NCBI GenBank assembly: GCA_026987855.1
Contig: JALSMD010000133.1
Coordinates: 1-6,337 of the forward strand
From: Candidatus Falkowiibacteriota bacterium
Lineage (GTDB): Bacteria > Patescibacteriota > Patescibacteriia > Patescibacteriales > JALSMD01
DNA length: 6,337 bases
Direction: 5' to 3'
Part shown: piece by piece, positions 1 to 6,123 of the stretch
How positions within the stretch are numbered: position 1 is the first letter of the stretch
How the letters are laid out: each line of letters opens with the position of its first letter
Program-made: the position numbers and the translations under genes
The notes under the pieces: generated by a model
Told to the model about the DNA's origin: nothing
Seen by the model: the letters and a program-made list of their open reading frames with translations, nothing else
Databases searched by the model: none

Positions 1-120
1 ACCTGATTTGAGCATAATGGACAATTGGTTTATAAATATTATTATTTCGTCTAGACTAATATAATAAGACATTATATACCTTTTTATAATCTCTAATTTT
101 GAGAAAAAAATCTTTTTCAT
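1..120 (-). CDS. pilC: PilC/GspF-family type IV pilus inner-membrane platform protein, N-terminal fragment (runs off window)
   Basis: An open frame runs from an ATG at 120 to the window edge and gives 40 codons without a stop; an in-frame TGA at 133-135 bounds it upstream. Residues 22-40 (ISLDEIIIFINQLSIMLKSG region) match the start of the first T2SSF domain, where a hydrophobic F-x-x-Q-L-x-x-L/M-L-x-x-G pattern opens the cytoplasmic helical bundle. PilC/GspF proteins sit in the inner membrane and pass the motion of the PilB ATPase to pilin assembly, and pilC commonly follows pilB, as here (23-base gap). The usual N-terminal extension of about 50-60 residues before this motif is mostly missing: only about 28 residues precede it. 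A second ATG at 72 (Met17) has a better ribosome-binding sequence and may be the real start. The family call rests on about 20 residues plus position, so confidence is moderate. Confidence 0.72.
   Translation of the reverse strand, partial: MKKIFFSKLEIIKRYIMSYYISLDEIIIFINQLSIMLKSG
79..85 (-). promoter_or_regulatory. Possible ribosome binding site for the internal pilC start at 72
   Basis: The minus strand reads AAAAAGG, followed by six bases and then ATG at 72-70. This is the only Shine-Dalgarno-like sequence correctly spaced before a candidate start in the window. It favours Met17 over the upstream ATG at 120, which has only A/T-rich sequence before it. The match is short (AAGG core) and the region is AT-rich, so it could be chance. 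Confidence 0.4.
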
Positions 121-143
121 ATTTTTTATATATCACTAATAAC

Positions 144-1829
144 CTACAGCTTGGTTACTCTTAAAACTTCTGATAAAGTGGTTAGGCCAGTAAAAACTTT
201 GTCTATTCCATCTTCAAGCATCGTTGTCATTCCCTCTCTTTTAGCTGCTTTTAAAATTTTATCACTAGACGATTTATTAATAATTAGCTTTTTCAATTGC
301 GGAGTCATTTCCAACACCTCAAAGATGCCTATGCGGCCACTATATCCTGTCCCTGCGCATATTTCACAACCTTTTCCTTTATATAAAGTTAAAGAGTTAA
401 TATCTTTGTTTTTTGCTTTTAATATATCGCTAATATTTTTATCCTTCTTTATTATTAACAATTCTTCTTCGCTAATTGTGTATGAAAAACGACATTTCTC
501 ACATACCTTCCTGACCAAACGTTGCGCTATTACAAGGTTAATTGTAGAAGAAATCAGAAACGGTTCTATACCCATATCTAAAAGTCTTGGAAATGTCGTT
601 GCTGAATTATTGGCATGCATAGTAGACAAAATTAAATGTCCTGTTAAAGCAGAGTTAATCGCAATATTAGCTGTCTCCGGGTCCCTAATTTCTCCTACCA
701 TAATAATGTCTGGATCTTGCCTCACTATAGCTCTTAAACCCTTGGCAAAAGTTAAATTTGTTTTTGGATTAACCTGTATTTGGCTTATACCTTCAATGTC
801 ATATTCAACTGGATCTTCTATTGTTGATATATGAACCTCTTTCGTATTTAATTTTTTCAGTATTTCGTAAATAGTGGTTGTTTTCCCTGATCCAGTTGGA
901 CCAACAACTAAAATCATTCCGTAAGGAAGTCTTATTGCTCTTTTTATTTTATCTAAATCATCACTAGACAGGCCAAGATTTTGCAAACTAATTTGCCTTT
1001 GTTGTGCTGATAACAAACGCATAACTATATTTTCCCCTTTTGTTACAGGAATTATTGATACCCTAACATCAATATTTTCCTCGTTAACTCTAAACTGAAA
1101 TTTTCCATCTTGAGCTGACATATGTTCATCAGTTTTCATTTTAGCCAATATCTTAATGCGCGCCAAAATATAATCTAATAAATTTTTAGGCATTTCAATT
1201 ACTTTATGCAATATACCATCAATTCTAAATCTTACTACTACTTTACTTTCATGTGGCTCAACATGAATATCAGACGCTCTATTATAATATCCATATTCTA
1301 ACAAGAGTTTAACCAACTTAATATTCAATTTATTTTTTTCTTCTTCACTAATATTACTTCCCAAAGAAACAATAATATCTTTTATTTCTTCTTTTATTTT
1401 GCTTTTATATCTAGTTAAGTTTTTTCTCAAATCTCTCTTTGTTGCTAAGTATGGCAATACATGTTTGCCCGTCTTCTTTTCTATATTATGGATTATTTCT
1501 AAATCTTTTGGGTTAGTTATGCCTATTTTAATTGTGTTTTCATCTTCGGAAAAAGCAATAACATTCCTTGAACGCGCAACTAATTCTGGAATAATTCTTA
1601 GAACATTACTCTTAATTTTTTCTTTTGACAAAACTACAAAAGGAAACCCTAAGGCCTCAGCAATAATTCTTCCAAGCTGCTCGTCTTTTATTAACTCCCT
1701 ATCAATTAAAACATCTGTAATGTCTTTTTTGGTTTTTTTTGCCTCCTTGACAGCAGAAGAAAAGTCATCCTTGCTTATATATCCTGGCCTTACGAGTGCC
1801 TCCTCTAATTTTTTTGCTGAAATTATCAT
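144..1829 (-). CDS. pilB: Type IV pilus assembly ATPase PilB (GspE/T2SSE family)
   Basis: Complete 561-residue hexameric secretion ATPase that powers pilus extension (or type II pseudopilus assembly) at the cytoplasmic face of the inner membrane. Residues 1-140 form an MshEN/T2SSE N-terminal domain with the typical 'LVRPGYIS' and 'LGFPFVVLSKE' segments. Residues about 170-275 are the N2 domain with the arginine-rich stretches RASDIHVEPHE (184-194) and VRFRIDG (199-205). The catalytic core has Walker A GPTGSGKTTT (310-319, Lys316), Asp box STIEDPVEYD (335-344), Walker B-like DPDIIMVGEIRD (372-383, Glu380) and His box TGHLILSTMH (396-405). A zinc-binding tetracysteine pair, C443/C446 and C488/C491, supports extension-type PilB/GspE over the retraction ATPase PilT, which lacks it. 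Length is normal for the family. The start is the first ATG after the in-frame TAA of the response regulator, six bases downstream of that stop; no Shine-Dalgarno sequence is seen. The stop is TAG. A type II secretion GspE cannot be excluded, but the following pilC-like gene fits both. Confidence 0.95.
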   Translation of the reverse strand: MIISAKKLEEALVRPGYISKDDFSSAVKEAKKTKKDITDVLIDRELIKDEQLGRIIAEALGFPFVVLSKEKIKSNVLRIIPELVARSRNVIAFSEDENTIKIGITNPKDLEIIHNIEKKTGKHVLPYLATKRDLRKNLTRYKSKIKEEIKDIIVSLGSNISEEEKNKLNIKLVKLLLEYGYYNRASDIHVEPHESKVVVRFRIDGILHKVIEMPKNLLDYILARIKILAKMKTDEHMSAQDGKFQFRVNEENIDVRVSIIPVTKGENIVMRLLSAQQRQISLQNLGLSSDDLDKIKRAIRLPYGMILVVGPTGSGKTTTIYEILKKLNTKEVHISTIEDPVEYDIEGISQIQVNPKTNLTFAKGLRAIVRQDPDIIMVGEIRDPETANIAINSALTGHLILSTMHANNSATTFPRLLDMGIEPFLISSTINLVIAQRLVRKVCEKCRFSYTISEEELLIIKKDKNISDILKAKNKDINSLTLYKGKGCEICAGTGYSGRIGIFEVLEMTPQLKKLIINKSSSDKILKAAKREGMTTMLEDGIDKVFTGLTTLSEVLRVTKL

Positions 1830-1835
1830 ACATTT

Positions 1836-2225
1836 TTAATGTTTATCTAAATATTTTTTTACTTTATTAACGACTTCGCTCATTGAAAAATTAGATTTTA
1901 TTAAATAGTCCGATGCCCCTAACTCACGGCTTTTCTTAATATCTGTATCCTGACCCAAGTTTGAAAGGATAATAATCGGTATATTTTTCTGCTTTTTGCT
2001 TTTTTTAATTTCTTCTAAAACCTCAAAGCCATTCTTTTGCGGCATAATAATATCAAGCAACACTAAATCTGGTTTTTCTGATTTAAATTTCTTTATTGCC
2101 TCAACTCCATCATTAGCAACTATTACATGAAACCCGGATCTTTCTAGACCATCTTTATATGCTAATGAAATAAATTTATCATCCTCTGCTAAAAGAATTT
2201 TTGCTTTCTTCTTTTTCTTAGGCAT
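1836..2225 (-). CDS. Receiver-only response regulator (CheY-like)
   Basis: A single receiver domain of 129 residues with no output domain, so it probably acts by binding a partner protein. The acidic pocket is Glu14-Asp15-Asp16, the phosphoacceptor is Asp58 in LVLLD-IIMP, the switch Ser88 lies in IIILSN, and the conserved Lys110 is in DYLIK. The proline that normally follows this lysine is replaced by Ser111, giving an IKSNFSMSEVV ending that I associate with receiver proteins of Patescibacteria (recognition, not a search). The N-terminus carries a run of five lysines at residues 3-7. It follows the histidine kinase gene by 23 bases and precedes pilB by 6 bases, in the same reading frame as pilB. 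The likely phosphodonor is the upstream kinase. By analogy with PilG/PilH-type receivers, control of the pilus motor is a reasonable inference; a general phosphorelay role is the alternative. The start is the first ATG after an in-frame TAA; no Shine-Dalgarno sequence is visible. Confidence 0.93.
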   Translation of the reverse strand: MPKKKKKAKILLAEDDKFISLAYKDGLERSGFHVIVANDGVEAIKKFKSEKPDLVLLDIIMPQKNGFEVLEEIKKSKKQKNIPIIILSNLGQDTDIKKSRELGASDYLIKSNFSMSEVVNKVKKYLDKH

Positions 2226-2248
2226 ATTTTTATAACTTAATTATAATT

Positions 2249-4813
2249 TTAATTAACAATTAAATTTCTGTCACCTTTTTTAGGCTTCATGCCGCTAAAG
2301 GGCAACATAACATAAAAAGTTGTTCCCTTGTTTTTCTTTGATTTAAACCAAATCTTTCCGCCAGAAGCCTCAATAATCATTTTAGAAACATACAAACCTA
2401 GACCGCTACCATCAGCAACATGTTTTACAGCCGCATCAGTCCTAAAAAACTTCTGGAAAATTTTGTCTTGTTGTTTCTTAGAAATGCCTATGCCGTAATC
2501 TTTAACTTTAATTAAAATATATTTAGACAGATATTTATGTAGGCTAATTTCTACTTTACCTCCATCATAAGAATAACGAACAGCATTTACAATTAAATTA
2601 TTTACTACTTGCCTAATTAGATTTTGGTCTAAATTAATTTTTGGCCACTTCCTCTTTGGTTTATTAAAAATAATTTTTACTCTTTTGTTATTGCTTAAAG
2701 GCCGAATACTTTCAATTACACTTTCTATTAACTCAATTAAATCAACTGGCTGTGGATTAATTGCTATTCTCCCAGATTCAATCCTACTAATATTTAATAA
2801 ATCGTTTACTAGCTTTATCATTCTCTCTGTTGATTGCCTAATGTTGTTTACATATTCCTTTTGTTTTTTTGTTAGATTGCCAATATTGCCATTAACTAAC
2901 ATATCGGAAAATAATTTAATAGCTGTTAATGGTGTTCTTAACTGGTGAGATGTAATAGAGACAAATTCGCTCTTCATTTTTTCTATTTGTTTGCGTTGCG
3001 TTATGTCATGTATTATAAAGGCTACACCAACATTTTTTCTTCCATAATCTTTAACTGGAACTATATATAATTCATAATAACGGTTTTGTATCTGACAATC
3101 ATCTAAAAAAATTAATTTGCCTTTCTTCTGGACATCCTGTATAATCTTTTTTAAATTCTTGATAGGCAAAATCTCCAATAGTCCATCTAAATTTTTAGGA
3201 ATAGTTTTTAGGCCCAAAAAAGAAGAAGCAGCTGGATTAACAAAAACTATCTTACTGTCCTTGTCAAACATAATAACACCATTTAAAAGGCTATTAATCA
3301 ATGACTCTGTTCTAGAATGTTGTGCCAAAATTAAAGTTTGTAATTTATCTAGAGCTATAGAAGCAGAAGCAACAATAGCCTTTATTAAATCCTGATACTC
3401 AAAACGCGCTTTCTTTAAATTTAAAAAAGATACATGAACAGCGCCCAAAAAATTATTAGATACCTTAAAAGGCAGAATAAAACTAGCCTTTGGATATTGC
3501 TGGCTTTGATTATCTATTTGACCGTTAAGGACCAATTGTATATTATCTTTTGACATCTTTGAAAAAATTTTTTTCTTTTTTAAATAAACAAAAAACTCGT
3601 CATATATCTCTTTAAACACTTTTTCAGAAATTGGCTGAAATAAATATGCCTTAACAAAAATCTCATCTCTAAGTTTATCACGAATGGCAAAAAAACAAAC
3701 ACTATTTTTAGCAATCTGGTGCAGATATTTACTAACGACATCTAATAATTCTTCAATTGAAAAAACTGTAGTTAATTCTTCGTTTAATAATTTAAGTGAT
3801 TCCAATTCAAATTCTCTCCTCTTCAACTTGTTATTCAAAATCTGTAGTTTTTTTTGTGATTCAGATACATCTTCTAAAATATTTAAAGTGGCTAATTTTT
3901 GTTCTTCCAATTCTTTTTTGTCTTTTTTTAACGCTTCCAATGCATTAGCTAACTTCTGTGTTTTTATATGTATTTCTTTTCTTAAATTTTGGTTATATTC
4001 TTTTATTTTGTCATTAGCTGTTTTAAGCTTTTTAGCCATATCAATAAAAGCGAATGATAGTTCACCAATCTCATCATGTGAACGGATATTAATCTTGAAA
4101 TCAAAATTTCCCCTACTCACATTTCTTATAGCTCCAAGTAAAGCATATATAGGTCTGGTAATTGAATAAGAAACTAAGAAACCCAACAAAACAGAAAGCA
4201 AAATAATAAAAATATTTGAAATCAGAATATCCTCTATTGTCTTTTGTGTTATTGTTAAGATATTGTTTTCAGCAGGCTCAATGTGATTGTGCTTAATATG
4301 TAAAATTATCTTATGCAAATAGTTGTTATGGATGTCAGCTTCAACTTTATCAATTTCAATAAATTTTTCTTTAATTAAATCATAATCAACATTTTTATCA
4401 TACAAAAATATTATTTCTTCTAAAAGGTGGTTATATTCATTTAATTTGTCTTTAGTTTTTATTAACAATGGCTTAATATCATTGCAAGAATGATTATAAT
4501 AATTTTTAAAGATTTTATTAAATAGTTTTTTCTCTTTAATATATCTATCTTTTTTTGTTTGGTCACCTCCCTCATAAACATATTGTTCTACAAACATTCT
4601 TTGGTGATCAAAAGATTCCATCATCTCAAAAGCTTTGCTTAAATATAAAATACTATTATAAACTTCTGTATAACTATTTTTTTGTTCTTTTAAATTTCTA
4701 GCAATTATAAAATAAGTATTAACAACAACCATTACAGAAACAAGCAGAGAAGCCAAAACAATTTTAATACCAATTCTACTAAGCCAAAAAGATTTTATTT
4801 TTTTCCAATACAT
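2249..4813 (-). CDS. Membrane-bound sensor histidine kinase with HAMP, GAF and PAS domains
   Basis: Complete 854-residue orthodox sensor kinase. Transmembrane helix 1 spans about residues 15-37 and helix 2 about 195-217; between them lies an all-helical extracytoplasmic sensor of about 155 residues, unrecognised but resembling four-helix-bundle sensors and rich in histidine near its end. HAMP follows (about 216-268, with the ITRPI and HDEIGELSFAF elements), then a coiled coil (about 265-345), a GAF domain (about 345-492), a PAS domain (about 500-610, ending HDITQRK) and the catalytic core. The H-box is SHQLRTPLT with phosphoacceptor His623. The N-box includes Asn743 in NLIVNAVRYS, G1 is DYGIGI (772-777), the F-box is IFQKFFR (785-791) and G2 is GSGLGLYVSK (802-811), so it should be active. 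It starts 2 bases after the PAS-only protein ends and lies 23 bases before the receiver gene, its probable phosphoacceptor. The ATG at 4813 is bounded upstream by a nearby in-frame stop; it has no Shine-Dalgarno sequence. The ligands of the sensor, GAF and PAS domains are unknown. Confidence 0.94.
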   Translation of the reverse strand: MYWKKIKSFWLSRIGIKIVLASLLVSVMVVVNTYFIIARNLKEQKNSYTEVYNSILYLSKAFEMMESFDHQRMFVEQYVYEGGDQTKKDRYIKEKKLFNKIFKNYYNHSCNDIKPLLIKTKDKLNEYNHLLEEIIFLYDKNVDYDLIKEKFIEIDKVEADIHNNYLHKIILHIKHNHIEPAENNILTITQKTIEDILISNIFIILLSVLLGFLVSYSITRPIYALLGAIRNVSRGNFDFKINIRSHDEIGELSFAFIDMAKKLKTANDKIKEYNQNLRKEIHIKTQKLANALEALKKDKKELEEQKLATLNILEDVSESQKKLQILNNKLKRREFELESLKLLNEELTTVFSIEELLDVVSKYLHQIAKNSVCFFAIRDKLRDEIFVKAYLFQPISEKVFKEIYDEFFVYLKKKKIFSKMSKDNIQLVLNGQIDNQSQQYPKASFILPFKVSNNFLGAVHVSFLNLKKARFEYQDLIKAIVASASIALDKLQTLILAQHSRTESLINSLLNGVIMFDKDSKIVFVNPAASSFLGLKTIPKNLDGLLEILPIKNLKKIIQDVQKKGKLIFLDDCQIQNRYYELYIVPVKDYGRKNVGVAFIIHDITQRKQIEKMKSEFVSITSHQLRTPLTAIKLFSDMLVNGNIGNLTKKQKEYVNNIRQSTERMIKLVNDLLNISRIESGRIAINPQPVDLIELIESVIESIRPLSNNKRVKIIFNKPKRKWPKINLDQNLIRQVVNNLIVNAVRYSYDGGKVEISLHKYLSKYILIKVKDYGIGISKKQQDKIFQKFFRTDAAVKHVADGSGLGLYVSKMIIEASGGKIWFKSKKNKGTTFYVMLPFSGMKPKKGDRNLIVN

Positions 4814-4815
4814 AG

Positions 4816-6108
4816 TTATTTATTCTTTAATTCTATTTCTTTTATCTTTTGTTTAAGTTTTTTAATCTCATTTTTTAGCTCAATCATTTTTAGTTCCCTG
4901 CCAACCATTAATTTGTTAAACCTTTCTAATTCCTTGTTTCTTTTCTTTAATTCTTCTTCTGATTTTTTTCTTAAAGTAATATCTTCCCCTGAACATAAAA
5001 CTCCTTCTACTCTGCCGCTTTCATCTTTAATTAAAATGTTATTCCATGAAATTATTTTCTTTTTACCGCTTTTTGTTATAACTAAACATTCGCAATTCTT
5101 AAAATTTTCTTTGCCAGCTATAAATCTGTTAAACTTCTTCTTTATCTTTTTTGCAACATAATCAGGAACAAAGAGATCAAACCAGTTTTCGCCCACTATT
5201 TCTTCTTCGTTGTATTCTAGAATTTCACACCCTTTCTTGTTAATCAGGACAACTCTGTGGTCTAGACTTAGAACAATAATCATTGTTCCAGCTATATCCA
5301 AATATTTTCTTGCAAGATCTCTCTCTCTTTTCAAAGACATTTCAATCTCCTTAATTTTTGTAATGTCGTGCGCAAAACAACATATGTTGTTAACTTTATT
5401 TTGCGAATCTTTGATAGGAACTTTAACTATATAAAAAAATGATAACTTTTTATTAATTTCTGTCGCTAATTCTTCCTTAATAATTTCACCCTCTAAAACA
5501 CGTTTATCCATAATCTCCATCTGCTTAGCCTCATCTTTTGGAAAAATATCGCTATCTTTCTTTCCTATTACCTCGCTCATTGGTTTCCCTAAAAGTTTCT
5601 CTGCCGCACTATTAATATAGGTATAACGCATATTTCTGTCTTTCAGGCAAATGGCATCAAGTGCATTATTAAAAACTGATTCAAATATTTCTTTGCTTCT
5701 TTTAAGATCATCTAGGACTTTTTTATGATCTGTGATATCTAAGATATAAACAATAATGTATACTATTTCTTTTCTGCTATTTAATAATGGAAAAGCGCAT
5801 ATTCTATAGAAAAGATTTTTTTTATTAGATATACAACTACTTTCAACTGTGACGCACCTATTGTTCTTTATACATAAATTTAAAGGGCACTCTTTTTTTT
5901 CACATAACGAATAGTCACAATTAAATATCCGGCAATATTTATCGTTCTTTACAATGTTAAATCTTTCAGAAGCTACATTGTTTGCAAAAACTATTTTATA
6001 ATCTTTAGGATCCACCATACAAATAGGGTAGGGGAAATGTTCAACTATGCTTGCCAAATGCTTAGTAGCATCGTCTGTTTTAATTTTTTTGCGATAAACA
6101 AAAGGCAT
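4816..6108 (-). CDS. PAS-only signalling protein with three PAS domains and a C-terminal coiled coil; first PAS is Cys-rich
   Basis: A soluble 430-residue protein with no membrane segment, kinase, cyclase or DNA-binding domain. PAS1 covers about residues 15-128 (ends YILDITDHKK), PAS2 about 138-255 (ends FAHDITKIKE) and PAS3 about 264-382 (starts near RKYLDIAG, ends GEDITLRKK). Residues 383-430 form a charged coiled coil containing the recurrent motif RFNKLMVGRELKMIELK, found in other bacterial PAS proteins just before a kinase core; here the protein stops instead. PAS1 has nine cysteines (30, 59, 64, 69, 74, 79, 85, 92, 104), five of them exactly five residues apart, suggesting metal, iron-sulfur or thiol redox sensing (inference). 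The gene ends two bases before the membrane kinase begins, so it may supply sensory input to that kinase or to the upstream one through its coiled coil. The ATG at 6108 is the only possible start after the preceding stop, with five AAT codons and no Shine-Dalgarno sequence in between. No enzymatic function is assigned. Confidence 0.9.
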   Translation of the reverse strand: MPFVYRKKIKTDDATKHLASIVEHFPYPICMVDPKDYKIVFANNVASERFNIVKNDKYCRIFNCDYSLCEKKECPLNLCIKNNRCVTVESSCISNKKNLFYRICAFPLLNSRKEIVYIIVYILDITDHKKVLDDLKRSKEIFESVFNNALDAICLKDRNMRYTYINSAAEKLLGKPMSEVIGKKDSDIFPKDEAKQMEIMDKRVLEGEIIKEELATEINKKLSFFYIVKVPIKDSQNKVNNICCFAHDITKIKEIEMSLKRERDLARKYLDIAGTMIIVLSLDHRVVLINKKGCEILEYNEEEIVGENWFDLFVPDYVAKKIKKKFNRFIAGKENFKNCECLVITKSGKKKIISWNNILIKDESGRVEGVLCSGEDITLRKKSEEELKKRNKELERFNKLMVGRELKMIELKNEIKKLKQKIKEIELKNK

Positions 6109-6123
6109 ATTATTATTATTATT
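6109..6123 (-). repeat. Perfect (AAT)5 trinucleotide repeat filling the kinase-PAS intergenic gap
   Basis: The whole 15-base gap between the TAA of the upstream kinase (6126-6124) and the ATG of the PAS protein (6108) is AAT repeated five times on the coding strand (ATT on the plus strand). It occupies the place where a ribosome binding site would be expected. Because the unit is three bases, changes in copy number would alter only the length of the leader, not a reading frame. In such AT-rich DNA, a five-unit repeat can arise without function. Confidence 0.85.

Noticed and set aside
121..143. Possible terminator or attenuator between pilB and pilC
   Set aside because: The 23-base gap is A/T-rich with no stable inverted repeat followed by a T run; the genes are probably co-transcribed.
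151..834. Long plus-strand open frame opposite pilB, and other plus-strand frames at 1399-1839, 2685-2948, 3117-3395, 3684-4169, 4913-5161 and 5210-5434
   Set aside because: Each lies wholly or almost wholly antisense to a gene with clear domain motifs, and the translations show no recognisable domains; they are shadows of the AT-rich coding strand.
2226..2275. TATAAT-like sequence on the minus strand between the kinase and the receiver, a possible internal promoter
   Set aside because: No -35 element at suitable spacing was found (nearest candidates give about 8 or 23 bases), and TATAAT-like strings are expected by chance in such AT-rich gaps.
4811..4818. Frameshift splitting one large PAS kinase into the PAS-only protein and the membrane kinase
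   Set aside because: The second gene begins with a transmembrane helix and its own extracytoplasmic sensor, which is a natural N-terminus, so two separate proteins are more likely than a broken one.
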